Of a stretch of 64,000 bases of DNA, positions 45,785 to 56,759 are shown in pieces. The stretch is from positions 310,001 through 374,000 of the forward strand of contig OX637297.1 of NCBI GenBank assembly GCA_951799445.1. Direction: 5' to 3'. Under the pieces are notes generated by a model, which did not search any database, was not told where the DNA came from, and saw nothing but the letters and a program-made list of their open reading frames with translations. How positions within the stretch are numbered: the first letter of the stretch is position 1; each line of letters opens with the position of its first letter. Made by a program: the position numbers and the translations under genes. The stretch is from Pseudisothecium myosuroides. Lineage: Eukaryota > Streptophyta > Bryopsida > Hypnales > Lembophyllaceae.

Positions 45785-47029
45785 CCCCTAAATTCCCGAG
45801 GCACCAAATATCAGTGTCAACAAAACGTTGAAGTACCCTAAAACCTAACAGGGAGGTCACTCTATAGAGATTTTGAGTACCACGTGCGGTGAAGTTATTT
45901 TTTGACTCCCTATTTATTTTTTAATAAACTATAATTTCAACTATAATAAACTATGATTTTGAACTTTGATTAATGATGACTATAGATTTCTATTGCCAAA
46001 AATTTCCAACTCAAATAACATAAAAAATGACTATTAGAATAGGTTGAAAAGTGAACTAAAATGGCATAAGTTTCAACTCAAATATTTATAGAGTATACAT
46101 TTGGATGACTATTGCATCAATACTCAAGAAAAACAAACTTCCAATAGATAGTTATTTTTAGAAATTTTTAGTTCATTTTGTAGACAATATTTTATAAAGT
46201 AAATAGGGGGTCTAAAGTTATTTTCAGCTCTATAGTGTATCTTTTTTCTTCAAAAATTTGTAACTAATTATTATCAACAAACAAAAATATCAATAATTCA
46301 AAATATAAACTTTCAAAGTAGAAAAAACTATTCCAATTTTTTTTGTTTTCTTTAAATTAAATTTTAAGAAGTAAATAGAGGGTCCAAAAACTTTGCCACA
46401 CGTGGGTTGTGTAAATGCATAGAGGAACCCCCCCGAGCTAAAACCTAACAAAGTTGCTATTTTTAATAATTTATATTTTTGAAATATTCTTTTTCAAGTC
46501 TAGTGTTAGCATCAGAAGCCCGATCTTGAAATTGATGGATTATGAATTTTCTATTGAAGATTTTGTGCAAAGGTATCCATTGCAATCTTCACTTTCTGTA
46601 GTGTTGAGGGCTCTTGGAAATGAGCCCTAAATACACTAGATCTTGAAGGAAAAATGACCTTAGAAATTCATTTTAAGAAATTGTAGAGTACATTTTGAGA
46701 ACCCGTAAATTGATTGGGGTTATGCATGTTAGGTCATATTCTTGTGATGACCAACTTCTTAGATTTGGCATGTGAAAAGAGGATTGAAAGACTTCAAGTC
46801 ACTTTCACAATTTGAACACCCTCATATTTGAACATTGTAGTCTTTCAATTCATAAGTGATGTTCTTGTGTTTTCTTTTTGTATGTGGCCTCTAACATATC
46901 TAGTTTGAATTTGTACGGTTACAGACTTAGAATTCATTAAAAATTGATAGAACTTAACAAAATGTTGGCTTCTTGTTCAATTAAAAGCAAATTCCTAGAA
47001 GTTCAAAAAAGGCCTTGGGCATTTAGGGG
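45785..47029. mobile_element. TTAA-flanked type 1 element carrying a nested MITE
   Basis: TTAA (45781-45784) with CCCCTAAATTCCCGAGGC, and GGCCTTGGGCATTTAGGGG with TTAA (47030-47033). Removing the nested element at 45851-46437 leaves about 650 bp aligned in reverse with 42033-42664. No transposase. Confidence 0.8.
45851..46437. mobile_element. MITE with about 60-bp terminal inverted repeats and a 13-bp flanking direct repeat
   Basis: The left end GGGAGGTCACTCTATAGAG and the reverse complement of the right end GGGGGGTTCCTCTATGCAT remain similar for about 60 bp, ending at CCCTATTTA / CCTCTATTTA. The direct repeat CTAAAACCTAACA flanks it at 45838-45850 and 46438-46450. About 587 bp, AT-rich, no coding sequence. 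The family is not determined; a 9-13 bp duplication would fit a Mutator-like element. Confidence 0.7.
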
Positions 47030-47033
47030 TTAA

Positions 47034-47860
47034 TGCCTAAAGGACAAAACACCATTTTTTGGCAACATAGCGATTTAGAGCAATTCACTACAAATGGACT
47101 TTTTATTAAGCCACTTTGAAATTTTCAAAGAAGATGTGTCTGAGGTGTAGATTCAAGGCCCAACAATTTTCATAACTTCTTACTACATGGTTAAAAAATT
47201 ATTGCATGATATGTCATTTTCCACAATCAGCGGGCAACCACGAAAAAGTCTTGGAAAATTCTTTTTTTGGATTCCCGAAATTTGAAATTGCTTGTATAAA
47301 TTTATATATGTATGGGAAGCTTTGAATCATTCCATTTGGATGAATGAGTCAAAAGTGAAGAGTAGTTTTAGTTTGAGGGTAGTTATGGAATCTGTATTCT
47401 AAAATAAACTTTGAAGTCCTGTATTGAACTGAATTTCTAATATTTTAGAAAGAAAATAAAAAAATTGGGTGTAGATTGTTTATTACAACATTACAACCGA
47501 TGGGATTGGCATTTTTCAATTCCATAACAAAACTCTTTACAATTTAGTATTTTGAGTCATTCTCTACCTCTTTCTACTTACTATTTTTTCCCTATATGTT
47601 GTACAACTATAAGGGCAGCTGCCTATTTTCTTCTAGGCAGGGACAAAAAAAGGATTTTTTTTCAATTCAAACAATAATATCTTGCAATGTACATGGTGGA
47701 AAATTATGAAATTTTTTCCAGATCTTTTTTAACCGATATATTACGAGATCCTACGGTTATGTTTGTTCAAAAAAAAATTTCTTCTAAAATTTGGTACTTG
47801 TATTTGAAATGGCAGTTTTGGAGCGGTTTTGGTGAAAACATAGTCAAAAACCTTTCGGGG
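47034..47860. mobile_element. TTAA-type element, type 2, sharing a TTAA with its neighbour
   Basis: Follows directly on TTAA 47030-47033 with TGCCTAAAGGAC (decayed CCCCTAAAGG) and ends CCTTTCGGGG before TTAA (47861-47864). Internal words match other type 2 copies. Confidence 0.65.
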
Positions 47861-47869
47861 TTAATCTGT

Positions 47870-48420
47870 TCAAATCATTTGGAGTTGTAGAACATATTGG
47901 AAAACAATTTCATGTGGAAACAAGTAGAGAATGATTCAAATTACTAAATTGCAGAGAATTTGATTATGGAATTGAAATATGCCAAATTCAATGGTTGCCA
48001 TATTGTAATGAATAATCTACATCCTATGATTTATTTTTCTAAGAGAAATATTGGAAATTGAGTAATGTAGAGGACTGTAAAGTTCATTTGAAGTTAGAGG
48101 ATCCAAAATTGTCCGCTAACTCTAAACCCTCATAACTTTTGATTCATTCATCGAAATGGAATGACTGAAAGCTTTCCACGTATAAATAAGTCTAGAAAAC
48201 CACACCAAAATTTTATAAAAAATGTTTACAAAAATGTTCAATTGGTAAGGCCGCCGCGTTTCAACACAAAGATAAAAAGCCACTAAAAAATGGTATGTCT
48301 ATTTCAAAGAGCAAAACATTACGAAATGTATGTTGTGCATATATAATCGTACAATCTTCTATTGGACTGTTCTAAACATGTGAGCCTCCTGTTTCCTAAG
48401 CTTAGACCGCCAATATTATG
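47870..48420. repeat. Inverted fragment of the type 2 TTAA element
   Basis: About 47900-48200 is the diverged reverse complement of roughly 47040-47600 (shared AGTAGAGAATGA, TATGGAATTGAAA, AATGAATAATCTACA). Termini are not preserved. The remaining sequence to 48530 shows no gene. Confidence 0.5.
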
Positions 48421-48534
48421 TATCAGCACTTTTGAGTTTCATAAGAAGAGGCCAAAGCTTTAGGGTTCACACACCCTAAAGCAAATTTCCAAAAATGTGG
48501 ACAGCCTTTTTCCAGGAGATGCGATACTAGTAGA

Positions 48535-48887
48535 GCTGGACGCGCGGTCGCCCACTACACGCGGTTGCCTTGGAAGCTAGTACCCGAGGTCGTCTGAGAT
48601 CCAAGACACGAGGTCGCCTAAGACCCGCGGTCGCCTTCGTTGCCACACGACGTTGCCCAAGTTTCCACGCGCGGTCGTTGAATTCCCCTTCGGTGGTCGC
48701 GGTTCCTGGACCCGCGTTCTCCTTGGACCCGAGGTCGCCCAATACGCGAGGTCACCTCCTCCGAAGTCGCCCAGACCCGCACTCGCCCCCACGAGACCTC
48801 GGGTATATGAGCAATCTCCTACACCCGTGTTCTCCACTCCAGGCCCTGCGCACCGTCTTTCCTCCACCTCGAAGTGGGTGACAATCT
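48535..48887 (+). promoter_or_regulatory. 5' module 6: ACCCGAGGTCGCC array plus leader, upstream of HAD element copy 1
   Basis: About 15 degenerate units (for example GACCCGAGGTCGCCC near 48720), then GCACTCGCCCCCACGAGACC, GGGTATATGAG (TATA-like), GTTCTCCACTCC, GGCCCTGCGCACCGTC and CACCTCGAAGTGGGTGA. The shared part stops abruptly at about 48887, where the HAD element's coding sequence begins. This junction suggests either a promoter captured by the element or a breakpoint. Confidence 0.6.
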
Positions 48888-51590
48888 GGATCGAGGGATC
48901 CCTTGATGATGCAGGAGTCTGATGTCAGCAAACAAGAAGGTGATCCTAGACCTACTCTAGAGAGGGAACACGGTGATCCATGCATCACCTGTCCGGACTG
49001 AGGAAAATGTCCCTACACTTAGCGCAAAGAAGGATGACCATGGCGGGAGACTGGGCCTTGAGGGATCGGGGGATCCCACGATCATTGAAGAATTAGTGGT
49101 TTTATTTGAGCATGACGTTCAGGCAGAGAGTGAAGGGGTTCAACACCAGGAGGGAGTAGTTGCATTATCTTCGATGGGGGATCCCACGACGGTGCCAATG
49201 CGATTGCTCCCACCCATGGGCATCACAGTTGATATACAAAATGACACCCTTGTTGACTTGGTCCCCTTGAGTCCCATACGTGTTGTGGGAGTGCATAACA
49301 TCCGGAACGTCCCAATTAACAAGCAAGTAGAGGTAAAAGTAGTAGAACTTTTTCAATTTTAGCATTTGAATATGGAGTTAGGACCTAGATATTAGAATTA
49401 GAAATTAATCTTTACGTAGAAAAGATAAAACTCTAATTAGGTTACGCAGTCTTCCGGAAACCGTAGCCGGAAAGCCGGAAAGTTCCGGAACGTAGGGACC
49501 TACTGCCTAGGTTTCGGCTAGGGAACTTACGGGAACTTTCGGCTGGTCGAGAACTTAGGGTTCCGACAGGTATTTAAACCCCACCGCCAGCCTCATTCAG
49601 TCTCTTTTTACCCGTGCTCCTCCACGGTGCGTTAGAAGAGAGAAAGAGTGGTGAGTTAGGGCGCATTAGGGAGAGAAGACAAGTGGATCGCCATCTCAGG
49701 GTGGCACTTCTGTAAAGAAAGCTAAGAGGAATAGGTGACTACTTAGGATAGCAGAAATAATAGTTAGGATTCTTACCAGGATAGTAGTTCTGGAAACGGA
49801 TTTTCCGGATGTGGGGCCAGTAGTTCCGGACTTTTAGGAGTTTAATGGTTTCCCGGTATTCTCGGAACGGTCTTCAGGGCCATTACCTTTTTGCTTTTTG
49901 CTTTGTGTTGGACCGTTGGCCGGGTTTCTGGTGGCCGTTTGGCCTGCCTTTCTGTGGGTTTTTAAGGGCAGGCCGGCTTGTTGGCCTGTCATTCCCTTTT
50001 CTTATATATTCAATCTGAGGCATTCAGGAAAGCACTTGTGGATTATTCTCTTACGTATCGCGTCTATAGTCACTTGTGTGGATGTGTAAGTGAGAGTGTG
50101 CAAGGGGAGGAGTCCGGATTCGTGGACTGCCGAATTAGGCTAAGTGTGTCTTGCAGATGAGTTTTTAGACTTGCGCAGTGAGAAAGTGGCGCCTTTAAAT
50201 CGCTGGTACGGTAATCCGGTGGAGACCAAGGAGTGGTCCGGAAGCTAGTCCGAAATTTGCACGGGCGGTTCCGTGCGGAGATAGGCAACCGCCAGAGGAA
50301 TATTTCCACCCATCCGAAAGGCTAGTCAACCTCATGAGCAGTCGAGAGCTAGGAAGTCATTCCCTTAGTTCTGGAAGTCCGGTATCCGTCGTTGTAGTAA
50401 GGAGGACCTAACGCTACCCTGTGTGACCAGCTTTCCGGATAGGCCATCCGGGATGTTGTGAGGATGCCACCCTGTTTACTCAACTAGATCTATTCTTGGG
50501 TTGTGTTTTGTTTTATGTTAATAGAGTTTATGTCAGATACGGAGTGGTGTAGTTCCCTACCCCTCGGAAAGAGCAAGTGAGGAACCCTCTGAGGGTAAAA
50601 CAGAGGTATCGAAAACCAACTTGTTAGAAAGACGGAACCGGAAGATTGGGTAGTGCCGGATCCGGAAGAGAATTCGGAAAGGAAGTAGTTCCAGAAAAGA
50701 GTTCGTGTGTTGAAAGGACCCCTCTCGAGGTGGTCAAAGTCCGGAAACTTAGAGGTCTAGAAACACTAATTTTGAATCAACGTCTGGAATCTCCTGGGCT
50801 GATAACTTGTGTCATTTTAGCACGTTTTGTTGTTAAAAATACTTACACCTAGATTACGCGTACGACACGTGTTGTAGGGCGGCAGAGGGTTATGGACATT
50901 GCTTCACTTGCCTCTAGTGTTCCACTAGAGGTTGCAAAAGAGGTGGTTTTTGATAACAGTGAGGGCAATATTGACGAAGTGCTAGAGGCCTTACCTTACA
51001 AGGCCGCAGGCATAATGAAATTCTGTCTTGTGGATAGTATGAAAATATTTGGTCATTTACCAAGTTTAAACCACTATGGGAAGACACGTTTGGATACAGA
51101 CAAGAAAAGGAATTTAGAAGCCGTAAGGCAAGCAAACCGTTTCCTTTACAAACCCATCTTTAACTAGGTATTTCAGGATGGCCCGCGTGCAGGACTCAAA
51201 GGAGGGGATCCACCTAATATAGACAAGGAGTGGGAGACAGTGCTAGTGAGCATTGACAAAAGGGGGGAAGGGCCTATGAACGACAACGAGAGGGAGACGA
51301 GGTCAATGAGTGGTGACGAAGAGGGGAGATGACCAGTGAGTGGCGACGAGAGATTAATTGAACAAATGAGCATCGAGAAGAGGGGGGAAGGACCGGTGAG
51401 CGGCAACAAGAGGGAAGAAAGGCGAATGAGCGGCGAGAAAAGGGGGGAAGGACCAGTGAGTGGTGACGACAAGGAAAGAAGGCAACTGAGTGGCGAGAGG
51501 AGGGGAAAAAGGTTGCCAGCTTGTAGCCTCCGAGCTCCCACATGTAATATGCCTGGATTTTTGTCAATGTATATACAAGATAACGAATAG
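48888..51590 (+). pseudogene. N-terminal region of the HAD-element protein, copy 1, interrupted
   Basis: Two coding blocks, about 48888-49283 and 50868-51543, align with the intact frame of copy 2 at 62452-64000. Shared blocks: GSGDPTI(I/V)EE, HQEGVVALSS, LLPPMGITV, TLVDLVPLSP; then MDIASLASSVPLEVA, EVLEALPYKA, KFCLVDSM, FGHLPSLNHYGKTRLDT and RANRFLYKPIF. The insertion at 49284-50867 falls exactly between LSPIRV and the next block. Stops occur near 49013 (after CPD) and at TAG 51165-51167 (after KPIFN), with a further break before the Arg/Glu-rich tail (about 51336-51590). The function of the N-terminal region is unknown; it looks disordered apart from the SLASS-to-KPIF block. Confidence 0.65.
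49284..50867 (+). mobile_element. Internally deleted LTR-like element, target duplication CGTGT
   Basis: Starts TGTGGGAGTGCATAAC and ends ACGCGTACGACA, flanked by CGTGT at 49279-49283 and 50868-50872. The first 390 bp match the 5' region of 34220-37690, including the TATA box; at about 49678 the sequence jumps to the last codons of the gene (GGTGGCACTTCTGTAAAG) and then follows the 3' region to the end. The entire coding region has been deleted, giving a 1584-bp non-autonomous derivative. Confidence 0.88.
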
Positions 51591-51635
51591 TGAACTGGCC
51601 AGTCTCTTACTCAGTGCTTCTCTTGTCTTCTGCAG

Positions 51636-52288
51636 GTTTTTGAGTGCTTGCTGAACTAGTGGCAAAGTCGTTGAATAAGGTAGAAAAGCGGAGATATTTT
51701 GTAATCCTTGACCTTAATGGAGTTCTTGTTCACAGGTCATTCAATGAATTGAACAGACGCGTTGTAACACTACAACCAAATGTTGGTCAATTCCTTGACT
51801 ATATGCACAAAAATGCAAACATTGCTTTCTGGAGCAGTATGATACCAGCAAATGTGACGTCTGTATTGAATCAAATGCTGCCGGGGACATCTGTTAAGGC
51901 AAAAGACGTGCCTATTTTCATGTAGGAAGACTGCTCAAAATTGTCCTACAGAGACCCCGGACGCCCGGACAGGCCCTACTTCCTCAAGGATCTGAATCGT
52001 TTCACCACTCTACTGGGTTTAAGGTCAAAGGATAATGTGCTCATCATTGATGACAACCCATATAAAAACCTCATGAATGATTGTCATAGCGCCATTTTCC
52101 CCCACAAATATGAAGGTGAATGGAAAGACCAGTACCTTCTGGGGGTGGTCAGTCCTTGGCTCGCAGGTCTCTTTAAGTCACAGGAAGCTGTGCTGGCATA
52201 TGTCAAGAAGCATCCGATACACAATGGTCTGAAACCGCTGATACCGTTGACCAGACCAGGGTGTGACATTTTGAGGGGAGTAGTTTAG
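51636..52288 (+). pseudogene. FCP1/NIF-type HAD phosphatase domain, copy 1
   Basis: From the putative 3' splice site TTCTGCAG (ending 51635) the frame reads through ELVAKSLNKVEKRRYFV, then ILDLNGVLVHR (HAD motif I, nucleophile Asp), NVGQFLDYMHKNANIAFWSS (motif II region), SVLNQMLPG, and after an in-frame TAG (51923-51925) YRDPGRPDRPYFLKDLNRF, VLIIDDNPYKNL (motif IV Asp pair) and WKDQYLLGVVSPWLAGL. This is the order of FCP1/SCP-type phosphatases, which dephosphorylate phosphoserine or phosphothreonine, typically on the RNA polymerase II tail. The DLNG variant, with Asn for the second acid, also occurs in a plant subfamily. Besides the TAG, a TGA lies near the exon start and the upstream 5' splice site is altered. 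Confidence 0.75.
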
Positions 52289-53278
52289 GTTTGGTTTTTC
52301 TTCCTTCAGGGACTTCATCATGATATCTCACGATCTCCTTTTGGCGTGCATATTATTGCTTGTAGCTTAAAACTCTTGAACTTACTGTAAATATTGTAAA
52401 TTAATGCATTTTTGAAATACTAGACATTTTTTGTTTGTAGGAGGCATTGATACATACATCCATAGTTGACAAAAACAGCTTCATAGTAAATGTGTAATTA
52501 ATTTTTCTCCAAAATGCCTCTAATAAATATAATGATGAGTTCAAAGGGATCACCTCGACCTTGACTATTTATCCGCATGCATAAACATCCAAAGATTTAA
52601 TGGTATTCCGTGGAAGTTGATTCTATTGGAAGATCTCACGACGGACTATTATGGGCATTTATCCTTGCCTTTAAAATCTAATGTGAATGCATTTCCGGTG
52701 CATGACCTTCACTTACAATTGTTTTCCTACTCTTGGTTTGCAGCGTCAGTCTAAATTTGGTTTTAAAATTGTTTATCATATTACTTGAAAGAATGGAATT
52801 TTTTTGAACACTTCATTAGATTTTAACATTGTGGGCGTCATAATCCTATGCAGCAAGCTTCATCAGGAGATCGCACGATACAATGTGACGTGTGAACATT
52901 GATATTTCATTTCCGTCCTTGTAATGTCCCGTGATATTGTTTTGTACTTGTGGATGACAGTGAAGTTGTAGTGTACTGCTACAGTTTGTTTGGGAGTTTT
53001 CCTCCAATTCCGGTTTGCTGAAGTACGGATTTGAAATTGATAATTTTGTCCTCTCTCTTCGGCTTGATCGGGAGATCTCACAATCATTTTTTCTTGCGTT
53101 GAATGATTATTCTCTAAGGATTATGTACTCTGCATTTCTATTGTTGCAATCAAATGTAATCGAATTTCTATTGTGTAACTTGCTTTGCTCGAGTATTTTC
53201 GATCTTCTAGTATGTCACCCTAAAACCTTTTTTTGTATTTGACGCGAAACCTAAATCTGCATCCTTTGTTAGTGTTGT
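52289..53278. other. Non-coding interval of HAD element copy 1
   Basis: Homologous to about 60770-61720 on the minus strand. Both copies lack a shared long reading frame here. The interval holds four copies of the 16-bp palindrome (52318, 52626, 52863, 53068). Confidence 0.6.
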
Positions 53279-56200
53279 TGTCGTTCGCGTAATCTAGGTG
53301 TAAGTATCTTTAACCACAAAAACGTGCTAAGATGACACAAGTTATCGTCCCAGGAGATTCCAGACGTTGCTTCAAAATTAGTTTCTCGAGACCTCTAAGT
53401 TTCCGGACTTTGACCACCTTGAGAGGGGTCCTTTCAACACACAAACACTTTTCCGGAACTACTTCCTTTCCGGATTCTCTTCCGGATCCGGCCCTATCCA
53501 ATATTCCGGTTCCGTCTTTCTAACAAGTTGGTTTTCGATACCTCTGTTTTACCCTCAGAGGGTTCCTCACTTGCTCTTTCCGAGGGGTAGGGAACTGCAC
53601 CACTCCGTATCTGACATAAACTCTAATAACATAAAACAAAACACAACCCAAGAATAAATCTAGTTGAGTAAACAGGGTGGCATCCTCACAACATCCCGGA
53701 TGGCCTATCCGGAAAGCTGGTCACACAGGGTAGCGTTAGGTCCTCCTTACTACAACGACGGATACCGGACTTCCGGAACTAAGGGAATGACTTCCTAGCT
53801 CTCGACCGCTCATGAGGTTGACTAGCCTTCCGGACGGGTGGAAATATTCCTCTGGCGGTTGCCTATCTCCGTACGGAACCGCCCCTGCAAATTCCGGACT
53901 AGCTTCCGGACCACTCCTTGGTCTCCACCGGATTACCGTACCAGCGTTTTAAAGGCGCCACTTTCTCACTGCGCAAGTCTAAAAACTCATCTGCAAGACA
54001 CACTTAGCCTAATCCGGCAATCCACGAATCCGGACTCCTCCCCTTGCACACTCTCACTTACAAATCCACACAAGTGACTATAGACGCGATACGCAAGAGA
54101 ATAATCCAACGAGTGCTTTCCTGAATGCTTTAGATTAAATGAACAAGGAAAAAGGAATGACAGGCCAACAAACCGGCCTGTCCTTAAAAACCCACAAAAA
54201 GGCAGCCCAAACGGCCACCAGAAAACCGGCCAACGGCCAACTAAAAAGCAAAAAGGCAACGGCCCTGAAGACCGTTCCGAGAAAACTGCAAAATCGTTTA
54301 ACTCCTAAAAGTCCGGAACTACTGGACCTACATCCGGAAAATCCGGTTCCGGAACTACCATCCTGGTAAGAATTCTAACTACAATTACTGCTACTGCTAC
54401 CCTAGATAGTCATTTATTTTTCTTAGCCTTCTTTACAGACGTGCCACCCTGAGCTGGCAATCCACCTGTCTTCTGGGGTGGGGTGTTCTTCGTCTTCGAC
54501 CTGGTCCGGGGAGGCTGCAACTCTTCCTCCTCCGATTGAGTCGTCTCCCCCTCTTCCGATTCCGGGTCCGTCTCGCTCAGTAGCCGTCGTCCCCTTGGTT
54601 TCGGAACAGTAAGATCGATGAGCTGGGACGGTGGCGGTGTCTGGAGAAAGGGCTGGAGCATGTGGGTGAAACTCACCGGATCCGTCCGGGCTGGATTCAA
54701 CACCGTTCCGGGTAAAGGTGGTTCCCGGAAAGTAGAACCCACCGGTCTGTCGGGGAACAGATTTGCTACGGACGCAGTTCTTCCGACTGGGACGCCTAAG
54801 ACAACATCTTTTACTGGAGTGGAGGCCGCAAACTGCTTCACCAGCGACCTCCTCTTCTGTGCCGATGCTGTTCCGGCTTGCGACGTTCCGGCGATTGTCT
54901 TGCTCTTTGCCGGAGAAGGCTGGTTCTGTGCCCCTCCTTCTTGGAGATCCTGACCTAGGTCAAAAAGGCCTTGGTCTAACCCCTCAAGCGGATCTAAGTT
55001 TCCCAACAGTTGCCGGACTTCCTTGAGCATTCCCTCAATCCGGACTTCAAAATCCACAAGGATGCTCACCACCTTCGATCCCGCCACGTGACCATCCTTC
55101 ACCATGTGATTATTCTAGAGTGTAGCTCTGGCAAGAATATCCGCCGGAGTGTCAAACAGACTTCTGACATTCCGGACCAGATCGAGGGCTTCTCCCTCTT
55201 TTGTTTCAGCGGCCATCCTCTCTTTCTCCGACCACGCAGCTTGTTCTCGAAACCGGTCCCGTTCTTGCTCCAAGGTCAGAATCCGGTCCTCCAGCTGCTT
55301 CACCGCTTCCGGATCTGGCCTTTCCGCCAACGCCACCAGGATTTGGGTTTCTTCCTTCACACCCAATTTCTCGCACATTTGCCGGATCAGCGCCGACATC
55401 CGCTCATTCTGTGCCCGGGTAGCTAACAGCCATTTGATGGTGACCTCTAGCTGATCTGTTTCCGGAAGTGGTTCTCGGGGCTTCTCTTCCTCCTCGGCTT
55501 CTTGCTTACCCCGCGCACCCCGATCAGTCGATTTCCGGCGCGTCCCTCCAACGTTTGGTGATGCCTGCTCCGGTTCTGGTTCCTCTTCTTCCGGCTCGAG
55601 CTCATCCGGTTCATCTTCTGCGGGAAGTCCATACCTCAACAAATTCTCGCCCTTCCGGTATATGGTCATTTCCGGTCCGGCCAGTGCATCCTCGGAGTGA
55701 TACAGATGAAAAAGATAGGGGCTAATCGGACTTGACTTCTTGTTCGCGATATTGACCGCTAACTTTTCCACTACGGAGTGAATGATCACTCCCCAGCTGA
55801 CCGGCCTGGGAGCCGGATTCTCTCTATCTCCCAGCGCTCCGAAAATGGTGTTTGCCACGGTCATTGTAATCCGGGTGGGCTTTTCCGGATACAAGATAGG
55901 GATGAGGAATGCTAACAACTGCCCATCCCGTGGACTCTTACAATCACTCGCGGTGTTTCCTTCCTTGGAATCCGCATGACTCCGGAATACCTCCACGGCG
56001 TAAGTATCCGTCCGGGACGCCATTCCGGAACCCCTGCTCGGCGTAAAGTATGCCTTCGCCCACAACTCCGGAGTCCAGGCCCTAGATCGACCCCTAATCG
56101 TCAAATCGAACTGATTACCTACTCCGGAAACCAGCTCGTCAATCATCTCTTCACTCCGGACGTTCCATGGACGTTTTACCAATCCTAAGCACCCCATGAT

Positions 56201-56759
56201 TTCTAGGTCCTCTTCTAACTCCTTCAGGCGCTCCGGATCCGATGGGACAACTGGACGTACGCCCCGGGCTGTCACTACCGACCTCCGGGATCGACTCGCT
56301 TCTGCCATCTCACCGACTACTAGGACAATCTGGTGCAATCGGCACCTTCCTCCCTTTCTCTCCCTAACACGCCCTAACTCACCATTCTTTCTCTCTTCTA
56401 ACGCACCGTGGAAGAGCACGGGTAAAAGAGACTGAATGAGGCTGGCGGTGGGGTTTAAGTACCTGTCGGAACCCTAAGTTCCCGCCGCCAAAAACGTTCC
56501 CGTAAGTTCCCTAGCCGGAACCTAGGCGGTAGGTCCCTACGATCCGGAACATTCCGGAACTTTTCCGGCTTTCCGGCTACGGTTTTCGGCAGGCTGCGTA
56601 ACCTATTTAGAGTTTTATCCTTTCTACCTAGAAACTAATTTCTATTTCTAATATCTAAGTCCTAACTTGGTATTTAAATGCAAAAATTGAAAAAGTTCTG
56701 CTATTTTTACCTCCACTAAATTGTTAATTGGGACTTTCCGGATGATACGTACTCCCACA
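53279..56759 (-). mobile_element. Full-length single-gene LTR-like element, target duplication GTTGT
   Basis: On the minus strand it begins TGTGGGAGTACGTATC and ends CGCGAACGACA. GTTGT flanks it at 53274-53278 and 56760-56764. Copy 2 of the HAD element has the uninterrupted site (GTTAGTGTTGTATTCTG, minus strand near 60765), which proves the insertion. 3481 bp, and the best preserved member of the family. Confidence 0.88.
54410..56308 (-). CDS. Gene of the LTR-like element, nearly intact (Transposase_32-like)
   Basis: Starts at ATG 56306-56308 (MAEASRSRRSV) and runs to a stop at 54410; about 632 codons with a single in-frame TAG at 55115-55117, where the sister copy has TGG (Trp). Domain order: basic N-terminus; conserved globular region, residues about 15-210 (GCLGLVKRPWNVRSEEM, FDLTIRGRSRAWTPELW, MTVANTIFGALG, SPYLFHLYHSED); Glu/Pro-rich linker; helical region ending in a coiled-coil-like EDRILTLEQERDRFREQ; a GSKVVSILVDFEVR block; Ser/Thr/Pro-rich linker; acidic SEEGETTQSEEEE; basic KKAKKNK tail. 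The first region resembles the 'putative plant transposon protein' domain seen near plant retroelements, but I could not verify this. No zinc knuckle, protease, reverse transcriptase or integrase is present. Retention of the frame suggests recent activity or selection. Confidence 0.7.

Noticed and set aside
51173..51567. Minus-strand Ser/Pro/Leu-rich frames (LLSPLSCLLSLSS)
   Set aside because: Antisense of the repetitive Arg/Glu/Gly tail of the HAD-element N-terminal exon.
51908..51925. An 18-bp GT...AG micro-intron spanning the shared TAG in the phosphatase domain
   Set aside because: GTGCCT...TAG fits the splice dinucleotides in both copies and would remove the stop, but 18 bp is far below known spliceosomal intron lengths in plants.
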